Made by a program: the position numbers and the translations under genes. This document shows, one piece after another, positions 14,264-22,253 of a stretch of 22,253 nt of DNA. The notes beneath the pieces were generated by a model, which was given only the letters and a program-made list of their open reading frames with translations, was not told the DNA's origin and did not search any database. The stretch is from CAYLLT01 sp964591605 (GTDB lineage: Bacteria > Planctomycetota > Phycisphaerae > UBA1845 > PWPN01). Positions within the stretch are counted from its first letter, which is position 1, and each line of letters begins with the position of its first letter. The stretch lies in NCBI GenBank assembly GCA_964591605.1, contig CAZQEN010000087.1, positions 1-22,253 on the forward strand, written 5' to 3'.

Positions 14264-14395
14264 CGGAAAGCCAGAAACCGAAAAGTCAAAAGCCGGAAAC
14301 GCTGCTGGTTCTCAGTTCTTCGTCCTTGGTTGATCTGCCGCTGCAAAACACAAAACTCAGAACTCAGAACCAAGAACTAATAACCTCTCGATAAC
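14264..14395. repeat. Inverted-repeat and low-complexity block between lptF and lptG
   Basis: GGTTCTCAGTTCTT (14307-14320) is complementary at 12 of 14 positions to CAGAACTCAGAACC (14358-14371). CTTGGTT (14325-14331) also pairs with AACCAAG (14368-14374). The flanks hold further AACTCAG- and AAA-CCG-type words. The block is A-rich against a GC-rich background. It could fold between the two genes and lower readthrough to the downstream one. Confidence 0.7.
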
Positions 14396-16057
14396 CTATC
14401 TCTTCACAAACTTCGCCAACACGATCGCATCGGCGATGGCGACCAGGCCGATCGCCGCCCAGATCACGATGATCCCCGCCAGATGCGTGCTGAGCTTCTC
14501 GGCCAGTTGCCGCCCCATCAGATTCATCACCACCACCAGCAGGCCGGGTACAAAGCTGATGACGAACGCGGTCATCAACTGTCCGCCGCGATAGATGATG
14601 CCCAGGCCGGCCGCCAGCACCAGCATGACCAGAACGCTCGTGCAGAACGCCAGGCGCGAATGAATGATGCCGGTGATCTCGAGCCCCAGCTCCACCATGT
14701 CGCGGCGCGAGCGGATCCGGGCATCCTCGATGCGTGAGCCCAGGCCCAGCGGCTCGGGATCCTCCTTGTGAAGCCGCATCAGGTCGGTGTGCCCGCCGGC
14801 GTCCCCGGACAGTCCCAGGATCCGGTCGGGTGTGAATGATCGGGCCGCCGTGGCCGCTTCTTCCGGAATGGCCACCATTTCGAGCGTGATCTCGCGCTGA
14901 TCCACCCGCGTCTTCGGATCGCGGGCGTCCATGAAACTCGCATTTCCCTTGAGCACGATCTCCGCCAGGTCCGGCGATCCGGCAAAGCCCGGCCGGAACT
15001 TGATCGTCGCGCTGTCCGCGCGATACCTGCGTTCCTGGCGTCCTTCGACGGTCGCGAGCTGGACCTGGGTGAGTTCCGGCCGCATGTCCTCCCCGCTGAT
15101 GACCGCCTTGGCCGCCGTGATGTCGTACCGGCGGTTCGCATCCTGGAGCGTCAGATGACGGCCCCCGTCGAGCTGTTCCTTGAACCACTGCGCGACGCAG
15201 GCCGCACGGATCAGCATCCGGATGTGCTCGGTGCCTTCGCGGATCCGGGGCGGGCGCGACAGATCAGCGCGGTATGCCAGCAGCTTGTCGAGCGTCAGGA
15301 ACTTGGGCTTCTCCCGGATGAGGCTCGGCACCTTCACCCCGCCGATCGCCTGCTCAGCGGACTCGGTGAACTGGTTTCGCTTCAGGTCGAGGCGCCGCAC
15401 GTCGAATAACGACGCCTCGACTGTGACTTCTTCCTCGCTGGCGCTCTTGATGAAGTCGATACGTGCCTGTTTGGCCGTCCCTGCGCTGCGCAGATTCTCG
15501 CCTTCAAGCTCCAGGAACGCGCCATTCAGGATCTGAACGATCTTGCGGTTCTGGTCCTGGGCATGCAGTTCCGCCTTGCCCGCGTAGAGCACGTACGGGC
15601 CCCGGCGGATGAATCCGCGTGATTGAAGGGAGCTCAGCACGATCTGCTCGGCGTCCTTGCGCACCAGCGCTTCGAGCCGACCCACGAAGGTCGGCAGAAT
15701 GTAGTTGGTGAAGACGAAGGTGAACACCGCGGTGAAGATGCTCAGGGCCACCGCCGGCCCGAGCAGCCGGTGGATGTTGACTCCGCTGGCGCGGCACGCG
15801 TCGAACTCGTTGTCCGCCGCCATCCGCCCGTACACCATCGCGCACGCGAAGATCGCCGCCACCGGCAGCGTCAGTGTCAGGGCGAGCGGCAGCACGAAGC
15901 CGAAGATCCGCAGCACCTGCAGACCGCTGAGCATGTCCACCTGGATCATGTTCAGCACACCGCCGCAGAGGCTGAAGACGAGCGTGAGGCCGACCGCGGT
16001 CAGCGCAAAGGTCTTGACCAGCTCGCGGCCCACGTAGAATTGAAGCGTTCTCAGCAT
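14396..16057 (-). CDS. lptF: LptF/LptG-family LPS export permease with enlarged periplasmic region
   Basis: At 553 aa this is far longer than the usual 360-400 of the family. Three N-terminal membrane helices lie at about 15-37, 48-77 and 97-122, with the conserved segment GRMAADNEFDACRASGVN (77-94) between the second and third. Three C-terminal helices lie at about 466-488, 492-515 and 525-549. The periplasmic part between them spans roughly 340 residues. Its second half (about 300-400) contains YDITAAKAV, YRADSATIKF and LKGNASFMD segments that look like an extra LptA/LptC (OstA-type) beta-jelly-roll repeat. It probably works with the next gene as LptFG. The start is ATG 16057, with no clear ribosome site. 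Confidence 0.9.
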   Translation of the reverse strand: MLRTLQFYVGRELVKTFALTAVGLTLVFSLCGGVLNMIQVDMLSGLQVLRIFGFVLPLALTLTLPVAAIFACAMVYGRMAADNEFDACRASGVNIHRLLGPAVALSIFTAVFTFVFTNYILPTFVGRLEALVRKDAEQIVLSSLQSRGFIRRGPYVLYAGKAELHAQDQNRKIVQILNGAFLELEGENLRSAGTAKQARIDFIKSASEEEVTVEASLFDVRRLDLKRNQFTESAEQAIGGVKVPSLIREKPKFLTLDKLLAYRADLSRPPRIREGTEHIRMLIRAACVAQWFKEQLDGGRHLTLQDANRRYDITAAKAVISGEDMRPELTQVQLATVEGRQERRYRADSATIKFRPGFAGSPDLAEIVLKGNASFMDARDPKTRVDQREITLEMVAIPEEAATAARSFTPDRILGLSGDAGGHTDLMRLHKEDPEPLGLGSRIEDARIRSRRDMVELGLEITGIIHSRLAFCTSVLVMLVLAAGLGIIYRGGQLMTAFVISFVPGLLVVVMNLMGRQLAEKLSTHLAGIIVIWAAIGLVAIADAIVLAKFVKR

Positions 16058-16212
16058 AGGGGCCAGCCCGCAGACGGCGCCAGCGTCTGTCCAGCGGGTC
16101 CGTCACTCCCGTTCATCCGTCCTGCCAACCAATGAGCCCCGCATCGTACCGCCGGCGGGCCCCCCGTGCGAGCGGAGCGGCCACGCGGTTCATTGCGGAC
16201 TGGGGCTTTCCA

Positions 16213-16227
16213 GCGGCTTTCCGCCGC
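16213..16227 (-). terminator. Hairpin after nadB, weak terminator candidate
   Basis: On the minus strand GCGGC-GGAAA-GCCGC lies 18 nt after the nadB stop. There is no T-run, so it may be a partial or Rho-dependent stop, or only a stabilising hairpin. The rest of 16058-16244 shows no other clear signal. Confidence 0.3.
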
Positions 16228-16244
16228 AAGCGGGAGGGCAGTCG

Positions 16245-17888
16245 TTAACTCTTCTTTAATTCTTTCCGCAGGCCGTCTCGAGTCCGCGTGAACACCAGGT
16301 GCAGTTCGTCGAGTTCCGGCTTCGATTCGGGGTAGTCAGAGCGGGAGTGAACGCCGCGCGATTCTTCCCGCGCCGCCGCCGCCAGCGTCATCAGGTGGGC
16401 CAGCGTCAGCATGTTCTGCGTTTCCCACCCGGCGCGGTCGTCAAACAGCTTGTCCATCACGTACTGGCCCCAGAAGCGGATGATCTCGAGCGTCTCCGAC
16501 AGCCGCGCACCGCATCGCTCGATGCCCACGTTCCGCCACATCAGACTTCGCAGCGAGTTCCGCACATCCGCCAGATCGAGCATGGTGCGCGGCGACGGCT
16601 CAACATCGCTGCACACGCGGCCCGCGTGAAGGGCATCTTTCTCTCCCTGTGCCTCGGCGCCCGCGATCTCGCCCGACACCGCGCCGAAGACGAGCCCCTC
16701 CAGCAACGAGTTGCTCGCCAGCCGGTTCGCACCGTGCACGCCGCTGCTCGATGCTTCGCCGCACGCGAACAGATTCGGCATCGCCGTCCGCGCTTCCTGA
16801 TCGACGACAACGCCGCCGATCATGTAGTGCGCGGCCGGCCGCACCGGGATACGCTGGGTTTCGATGTCGATATCGAATTCCTCACACAGGCGGCTGATCA
16901 TCGGAAAACGCTTGCGGAACTTCTCGCTGTTGAGATGCCGCACGTCCAGATACATGCAGGTGGCGTCCTGCCTGGCCATCTCGCTGATGATCGCGCGGCT
17001 CACCACGTCGCGCGGCGCCAGTTCCGCGTCCGGGTGATATTCAGGCATGAATCGTCGTCCCTGCCGATCCACCAGATGCGCTCCCTCGCCGCGCACCGCC
17101 TCGCTGATGAGCGCCCGGCTGGCCCCGGCCACGTACAGCGTCGTCGGGTGGAACTGGATCATTTCCATGTCACGCAGCGGCACCCCCGCCCGGAACGCCA
17201 TGGCGTGGCCGTCGCCCGTGGCAATCTCCGGATTCGTCGTCTCGCGATAGACCTGCCCGCAGCCGCCTGTCGCCAGAATCGTCCGCCGTGCCCAGAAGAT
17301 CTGGTGCCCAAAGTGCCGGTGATACGTGATCACTCCGGAGCACCGGCCCTCGATATCCACCAGATCGATAGCAAAGCAGTCCTCAAACATCCGCAGGCGT
17401 TCCGTCCCGCGGGCCACACGCACCAAGGTGTTGACGATTTCCCGTCCGGTCTCGTCCCCCAGGGCATGAACGATGCGATGTGACGAATGTCCGCCTTCGA
17501 GGCCCAGGAGCAGGTTTTTACCGCGTTTATCGAAGATGGCGCCCCATTCGATGAGCTCCCGCAGGCGGTCGGGGCCCTCGCGGACGATCCGCTCGACCGC
17601 CACCCGGTCACACAGGCCGCACCCCACACGGAGCGTGTCGTTGACGTGGCTCTCAAGCGAGTCCTTGCTGGACATGACCGCAGCCACGCCGCCTTGGGCC
17701 CACGCCGTGTTGGACTCGTCAATCCGCCCTTTGGTGACCAAGAGCACCGAACCGTGCTGGGCGGCCGCAATCGCCGCCCGAAGCCCCGCCACGCCGCTGC
17801 CGATCACCAGCACGTCCGTAAACAGGTTCGGCAGGCGCTGCACATCAAACTGGGTGAGGTATCTTCGGGTTTCATAGAGGTCTGACAT
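16245..17888 (-). CDS. nadB: L-aspartate oxidase
   Basis: NadB oxidises L-aspartate to iminoaspartate using FAD, the first step of de novo NAD synthesis, which NadA then condenses with dihydroxyacetone phosphate. The start is taken at ATG 17888 (MSDLYETRR); the frame runs to a TTG at 17927, but the extension is unlike the family. The 547-aa product has the FAD dinucleotide motif VIGSGVAGLRAA (28-39), SNTAWAQGGVAA, ATGGCGQVYRETTNP, MEMIQFHPTTLY, APRDVVSRAI (with the conserved Arg) and an AHYMIGGVVVD segment ending the fumarate-reductase-like core. The C-terminal helical domain is complete. No Shine-Dalgarno sequence is present. Neither NadA nor NadC lies in the window. It could be a succinate dehydrogenase-type flavoprotein, but the motif order fits NadB well. 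Confidence 0.96.
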   Translation of the reverse strand: MSDLYETRRYLTQFDVQRLPNLFTDVLVIGSGVAGLRAAIAAAQHGSVLLVTKGRIDESNTAWAQGGVAAVMSSKDSLESHVNDTLRVGCGLCDRVAVERIVREGPDRLRELIEWGAIFDKRGKNLLLGLEGGHSSHRIVHALGDETGREIVNTLVRVARGTERLRMFEDCFAIDLVDIEGRCSGVITYHRHFGHQIFWARRTILATGGCGQVYRETTNPEIATGDGHAMAFRAGVPLRDMEMIQFHPTTLYVAGASRALISEAVRGEGAHLVDRQGRRFMPEYHPDAELAPRDVVSRAIISEMARQDATCMYLDVRHLNSEKFRKRFPMISRLCEEFDIDIETQRIPVRPAAHYMIGGVVVDQEARTAMPNLFACGEASSSGVHGANRLASNSLLEGLVFGAVSGEIAGAEAQGEKDALHAGRVCSDVEPSPRTMLDLADVRNSLRSLMWRNVGIERCGARLSETLEIIRFWGQYVMDKLFDDRAGWETQNMLTLAHLMTLAAAAREESRGVHSRSDYPESKPELDELHLVFTRTRDGLRKELKKS

Positions 17889-18032
17889 TACAGGGGATAT
17901 GGTAAGTGCCCACCCGCCGCCGATCAATATTCACCCGCGCCGCTCACGCAAACCCCCTGGTCGCCGACAGATGCGCCAGACCCGGCGGGAAAAGCCACAC
18001 CCCGCCCCGGCAAGAGCCGATAAACCAGGGTG

Positions 18033-20735
18033 ATGCGCCCATTCCCTGCCGTCATTGTCCTTGGGTTCGCCTCTCTGCTGCCGACCCGGCCGGCCAGGGG
18101 GGTGGACTCCGTCGCCGGTCCGGCCACGGCTCCGCCCACATCGTCCGCCCCCGCCGGCCCCGCGGTCGAACGCCCATCCATCGCGGGCCGACGCATCGTC
18201 AAGCACTTTGACTTCAACGAGGCCCCGCTGGGCAATTACGAGAGCCTGCCCATGCAATGGCGGCGGCACGGCGGCGCCGGTTTCCCCCTGTTCCTCGAAG
18301 GCCGCTTCGACCGCACCGTCGGACATGAGCAGCCGCCTTCCTTCCGGCTCGACCTGGACGGCGGATCGGTGGGGTACCACTATCAGGGCGCCGACATCTC
18401 CGTCCGCACCAACAGTGATTACCTGATCGTCGCCTGGGTCAGGACCGACTCGCTCCGGTCAGCCCGCGCCTACCTGACCGGCTGCTTCCTCGATCGCAAG
18501 GGCGCGGTCATCCCCGGAACGCTGCGGCGCAGTTCCATGGTGGGCGGCACCCCGGATCAGTCGCAGTGGCAGGCGGTCACGCTCGGCCTGCCGGGCGGAG
18601 TCCCGAACTCGCGATATGTCGGCGTGAGCGTCTGGCTCGCCCAGGCCGGCATGTGGAGCCGCACCTCGCCTCCCCCGCACACGATCCAGCGTGAAGACGT
18701 TCGCGGGACTGCCTGGTTCGACGACATCACGGTGTATCGGCTCCCCAGGGTCTCCCTCGCATCGAGCCATCCGGGCAATGTGTTCCGTCATGATGAACCC
18801 GTCGAACTGCGCACGGAGGTCACGGACCCGGACGGCCTGAACCTCTCGGCCACCCTCGTCATACACGACGCGGAGGACCGCCAGGTCAGCCGCCGCGCCG
18901 TCGGTATCCAGTCGGATCAGCATGCCGGAGGCGAGCGTCACCTCTATCCAGAGTTGCCGGTGGGACTCTATGAGGCCCGGTTGCTGATCACCACCGGGCC
19001 CACGTTGCTCGTGCGCCGCGAGCTGCGGTTCGCCCGGCTCCCCGATGCGGTCAACCCGGATCAGATTCGCGGCCGGCAGTTCGGCATCGTGCTGGACCAG
19101 GTCGACGCCGGCATTCATGCGGCCCAGCGTGAACTGCTCGGGCATCTGCGTCCCGCTTACGTGAAGCTCCCGATCTGGTCGCCGCAGGGCCAGGCCGCAG
19201 ATGTCGCGGTCCTCGATGACTACCTGCGGGCGATCGTCGACGCCGGGGCCGAGCCCGTCGGCGTATTGTGGGACGATCGGTCCGCCGCGGAGACCCCGGG
19301 ACCGGCCACCCGGCCGCACGCGACACCGGGACTGGTGGATCTGTTCCTTCAGGATCCCCTGAGCTGGAAGCCTCTCATTGCCAGCACATGGGCCCGGTAT
19401 GCCGGACTGGTGTCGCTCTGGCAGTTGGGCCTCGACGGCGATGACGCGATCGCCGCCGACGGACGTCTCGACGCGGCACTCGCCGCCCTGCGGCGTGAAA
19501 TGTCATCGCTCATGGGCCGGCCGCGGCTCGTCACGACCGGCAGCGTGCACGATCAGGCGCCGACGACCCGCCCCGCCGACTATCACAGCCGCAGCGTGCC
19601 CCACCAGGTTCCGGTCGAAGACATTGCCCCGCACCTGCTGACCGCCACCGCGCCCGCCCGCGGCTGGACCCTCATCGAGCCGCTGCCCGAAACCTTTTCC
19701 CGGAGAATGCGCCTGTGCGACTTCGCCCGCCGCCTGGCCGAGGCCCTTTTCGCCGGCCGCAACGGTGTCTTCATCCAGGCGCCCTGGGACGTGCATCCGG
19801 ATCCGCTCCGGCCGCGCCTCGATCCACGCGAGGATCTGATCATCTTCCGCACGGTCTCTGACGTCCTGGGCGAGGCGGTGCCTGTTTCGCGTCTGACCCT
19901 CGACGGCCAGGTCCGCTGTCTGCTCTTCGATCGCAACGGCCGCGGGACGATGCTGGTGTGGGACCCGGATGCTCCGCCCGAAGGCCGCGAGCACTTTCTG
20001 CCGCTCGGGCCCGAGGCCCACGTCGTGGATCTCTGGGGGCACCGCCGCCCGATCGAATCCATCGGCCGGCAGCAGCGGCTGACCGTCGGCCCCGAGCCGG
20101 TGTTTGTGCTCAACACGTCCACCTGGCTCATGGAGTTCCTGCGTCAGTTCCAGATGGAGCCGGCCACCATCGAGTTCAGTTACGACGTGTACGAGCGGGA
20201 GATCACCTTCCGCAACACGTATCACGAGACCATCGCCGGGATGCTGCGCCTGGTCGGGCCGCCCGACTGGGATATCCGGCCCGGCAAGCTGCTCTTCTCG
20301 ATCGCCCCCGGCCAGACGTTCCGCCAGCCTGTCAGCATCCGTTTTCCCGTGAACGCCCAGGCCGGACTCCTGCCGCTCGTGGGCGAGTTCGTGATCGACG
20401 CCGACCGGCGCTATCACTTCAACGCGTCCACCTGGTTCGAGCTCGCCCTGCGCGACATCGATCTGGAGACGTACACCTATCGCGCGGGCGACCGCCTGAT
20501 CGTGCGCCAGACGCTGACCAACCGCACGCCTTCGCCGGTTCACTTCCAGGGCTACCTGCTTGCCCCCGGCCGCCCGCGGATCGAACGCACGTTCGCCAAT
20601 TTCGAGCCGGGCAGCAGCATCACCAAGGACTTCATTCTCGAAAACGCCGACCAGCTCTCCGGCCGCAACATCCGCATCGGCCTCAAGGAGACGCAGGGTA
20701 GCCGCGTGTGGAACCGCGTGCTCACGGTCCCGTAG
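18033..20735 (+). CDS. 900-aa exported protein, probable barrel core with beta-sandwich ends
   Basis: GTG 18030 is followed directly by ATG 18033, used here. A signal peptide covers about residues 1-24. No family was recognised with certainty. Residues 50-240 look like a carbohydrate-binding jelly roll ending in GTAWFDDITVYRLP. Residues 240-335 resemble an Ig-like sandwich. Residues 340-640 alternate strands and helices like a TIM-barrel glycosidase (YVKLPIW, AEPVGVLWDD, LVSLWQLGLDGDD, NGVFIQAPWD). Two more beta domains follow (about 650-900). In barrel enzymes with a WQLGNE acid/base segment the acid is Glu; here the comparable stretch is WQLGLD (463-468), so activity is uncertain. The neighbouring convergent gene encodes a sulfatase-glycosidase, consistent with a polysaccharide role. 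The 3' end overlaps that gene by 14 nt. Confidence 0.8.
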   Translation: MRPFPAVIVLGFASLLPTRPARGVDSVAGPATAPPTSSAPAGPAVERPSIAGRRIVKHFDFNEAPLGNYESLPMQWRRHGGAGFPLFLEGRFDRTVGHEQPPSFRLDLDGGSVGYHYQGADISVRTNSDYLIVAWVRTDSLRSARAYLTGCFLDRKGAVIPGTLRRSSMVGGTPDQSQWQAVTLGLPGGVPNSRYVGVSVWLAQAGMWSRTSPPPHTIQREDVRGTAWFDDITVYRLPRVSLASSHPGNVFRHDEPVELRTEVTDPDGLNLSATLVIHDAEDRQVSRRAVGIQSDQHAGGERHLYPELPVGLYEARLLITTGPTLLVRRELRFARLPDAVNPDQIRGRQFGIVLDQVDAGIHAAQRELLGHLRPAYVKLPIWSPQGQAADVAVLDDYLRAIVDAGAEPVGVLWDDRSAAETPGPATRPHATPGLVDLFLQDPLSWKPLIASTWARYAGLVSLWQLGLDGDDAIAADGRLDAALAALRREMSSLMGRPRLVTTGSVHDQAPTTRPADYHSRSVPHQVPVEDIAPHLLTATAPARGWTLIEPLPETFSRRMRLCDFARRLAEALFAGRNGVFIQAPWDVHPDPLRPRLDPREDLIIFRTVSDVLGEAVPVSRLTLDGQVRCLLFDRNGRGTMLVWDPDAPPEGREHFLPLGPEAHVVDLWGHRRPIESIGRQQRLTVGPEPVFVLNTSTWLMEFLRQFQMEPATIEFSYDVYEREITFRNTYHETIAGMLRLVGPPDWDIRPGKLLFSIAPGQTFRQPVSIRFPVNAQAGLLPLVGEFVIDADRRYHFNASTWFELALRDIDLETYTYRAGDRLIVRQTLTNRTPSPVHFQGYLLAPGRPRIERTFANFEPGSSITKDFILENADQLSGRNIRIGLKETQGSRVWNRVLTVP

Positions 20736-22253
20736 CCGACGACGTTCCGCGCAGAACCTGTCGGATGGCACGCAGCCGTGCATCGCCCTCGGCGAGCGTC
20801 GGGGCGAGCCAGCCGCCCTCATCAAACTCGTTCCAGGCATAGATGAGAACAGCCCCCGCGGGGTTGGCTTGCGGGTGACTCGTGTTCCACTGAATCGCAT
20901 CGTGCAGCAGGGCGGCCAGCTCCGCCGGCTGCGGAGCCGTGTAGTGCAGTGCGGTGTCGATCGTTTCGTCGCGCTCCCGTCTCTCCCAGGGAACGGGATT
21001 CTCAATCCGGGGACGCCGATCCCAGCCGGCCATGACGAGCGGCACCACCCGCGAGCCCGTTGATCGGCATCGCTCCCAGAACCGGCGCGTGTGGTCCGCC
21101 AGCGCGGCATACGGTTGTCGGCCCCGCCCGCCCCCCGTGGTGGCGTAGGTGCTGATGGCGTCGAAACCGAGATGGCGCGCGGCCTGCGCGGCGACGTCGG
21201 GTGACCAGTCCTGAACGACGAGATAGGGGTCGCCCAGCCCGGCTGACTTGACCGCTTCCCGCAATTCGGCAAATGCCTGAAGTGCTGCTTCCAGCGAGCC
21301 GAACCGGTTCTCCAGGGTTTTGGGGCCGGTCATGAACAGATAGACGAGCGGCCGATCCTTCATGACCTTCTGATAGCCCGGCTGCTTCATGTACCGAGTC
21401 AGCGACTCAATCATCTTCGACCACGGCTCGGCCTTTCCCAGGTGCGTGCTCTGAAGCAGCAGACAGAAGTGTATTTTGTCCCTGTGCTCGCTGGCCAGAT
21501 AAAGTTCCAGCCCGCGGTTCATGACGTTCGCGCCGGGGTAGTAGCAGAACGCCCAGTAGTCGAGCCCGGCGCGTGCCGCATGGACGATTTCCTGATCCAT
21601 CACCTCCTGCGTATCGCCGCGCATCTCGACACGGCCGTCGGCCAGTCTCTTCGCGAAGAAGGGCAGACGTTCATGCCAGCGTTCCGGGCCGAGCGATTTC
21701 TCGACCGCTCGACCGGGCACGCCCTTGTCGCCGTGCCACGCATCCCAGCGGATCGCCCCGACCACGGGCCTGACCGCAGTCCCACCGGCCGGCCGGCTCT
21801 GCGGCGGGCGCTCCCTGATCGGCCAGAGCGGCGAGTCGACACGAGCACTCCGCAGCAGGAACTCGGCCCTCTCGACCCACTCGGGATGCTGATCGGCCAG
21901 GTTCTTCAACTCGCCAGGATCGGCTCTGAGGTCATAGACTTCGATGGGGGCATTCCACGCCGGCCGCACCGCTTTGATGTCGCCGAACCGAACCGCCTGC
22001 GAGCTCCAGGGCTCATGAAGCTCCCAGTAGAAGTAATCCCGCCGCGGCAGGGGCTTGCCAAGCAGCGCGGGCACCACGCTCACGCCATCCGGCGAGAATC
22101 CCGACGGTAGCCCGGCGCCGGTGAGCTCCGCACAGGTCACAAGCAAGTCCCAGAACGCCCAGGGCTCGTCGTTGACCCGGCCGGCGGGCGTGTGGCCCGG
22201 CCAGCGGGCAATCATTGGCACGCGCAGCCCCCCCTCGTACATGCTGCGCTTGG
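20722..22253 (-). CDS. Sulfatase fused to a GH99/WbsX-like domain (5' end outside window)
   Basis: The frame is open to the right edge, and the first codons seen (Lys-Arg-Ser-Met-Tyr-Glu-Gly-Gly) lie inside the sulfatase fold, so the start and the formylglycine CxPSR site are beyond the window. The first 150 or so residues are a sulfatase C-terminal half: YEGGLRVPMIARWPG, a YFYWELHEP strand, VYDLRADPGELKNLADQHPEW and a SPLWPI end. After a short Pro/Arg linker a second domain begins at GAIRWDAWHGD. It contains SLGPERWHERLPFFAKRL, VMDQEIVHAARAGLDYWAF, KIHFCLLLQ, PLVYLF and a final LIYAWNEFDEGGWLAP, the pattern of GH71/GH99-like or WbsX-type glycan enzymes. Both halves would act on sulfated polysaccharide outside the cytoplasm. 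The frame is uninterrupted across the joint. Confidence 0.88.
   Translation of the reverse strand, partial: KRSMYEGGLRVPMIARWPGHTPAGRVNDEPWAFWDLLVTCAELTGAGLPSGFSPDGVSVVPALLGKPLPRRDYFYWELHEPWSSQAVRFGDIKAVRPAWNAPIEVYDLRADPGELKNLADQHPEWVERAEFLLRSARVDSPLWPIRERPPQSRPAGGTAVRPVVGAIRWDAWHGDKGVPGRAVEKSLGPERWHERLPFFAKRLADGRVEMRGDTQEVMDQEIVHAARAGLDYWAFCYYPGANVMNRGLELYLASEHRDKIHFCLLLQSTHLGKAEPWSKMIESLTRYMKQPGYQKVMKDRPLVYLFMTGPKTLENRFGSLEAALQAFAELREAVKSAGLGDPYLVVQDWSPDVAAQAARHLGFDAISTYATTGGGRGRQPYAALADHTRRFWERCRSTGSRVVPLVMAGWDRRPRIENPVPWERRERDETIDTALHYTAPQPAELAALLHDAIQWNTSHPQANPAGAVLIYAWNEFDEGGWLAPTLAEGDARLRAIRQVLRGTSSATGP

Noticed and set aside
13016..14380. A 454-codon plus-strand frame opposite lptG
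   Set aside because: Arg/His/Gln-rich shadow; the minus strand has the full LptG pattern.
19503..21272. A 589-codon minus-strand frame spanning the end of the 900-aa gene
   Set aside because: It overlaps two well-supported genes and its composition is typical of antisense shadows.

Overview
This is a GC-rich window from a diderm bacterium, most likely a planctomycete of the Phycisphaerae type, possibly anaerobic. The assignment rests on gene content: a dockerin-like Asp/Asn-rich C-terminus, a pilin-type helix of the kind common in planctomycete DUF1559 proteins, DUF1080 and DUF2961 glycan proteins, a sulfatase joined to a glycosidase-like domain, LPS-export permeases (so an outer membrane), and a very large radical-type acyl-CoA dehydratase activase. 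No gene here names the organism, so the assignment is inference.

Layout. 1-507: tail of an unknown gene, then a small L,D-transpeptidase-like protein whose 3' end looks frameshifted. 516-1350 (minus): two overlapping genes, a 78-aa helical protein and a nucleotidyltransferase, resembling a toxin-antitoxin-style pair. 1384-5439 (plus): a 1351-aa protein with two activase modules and a dehydratase-like module, followed by a hairpin repeat and a good intrinsic terminator. 5616-6583: a small unknown protein and a convergent DUF4234-like membrane protein. 6808-9539: homoserine dehydrogenase, then a phosphoglycerate-mutase-like enzyme of the type proposed to be an alternative homoserine kinase, separated by three tandem palindromic repeats ending 4 nt before the second start codon. 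9705-11043: a small exported dockerin-like protein, a lipoprotein-like protein ending in a pilin-type hydrophobic helix, and a small cytosolic protein. 11140-13071: a DUF2961 (GH172-like) protein convergent with a DUF1080 lipoprotein. 13148-16057 (minus): an lptF-lptG pair. 16245-17888 (minus): nadB. 18033-20735: a 900-aa exported protein with a probable barrel-like core. 20722-22253 (minus): the 3' part of a sulfatase-glycosidase fusion that runs off the right edge.

Themes. One set of genes is housekeeping (threonine-branch amino-acid synthesis, NAD synthesis, LPS transport). A second set is exported and aimed at carbohydrates (DUF2961, DUF1080, the 900-aa protein, the sulfatase fusion). At least five different short inverted-repeat families lie between genes, next to translation starts, and in one case inside a coding sequence. 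No tRNA, rRNA, CRISPR array, transposase or phage gene was seen, and no stretch over 300 bases lacks a gene.
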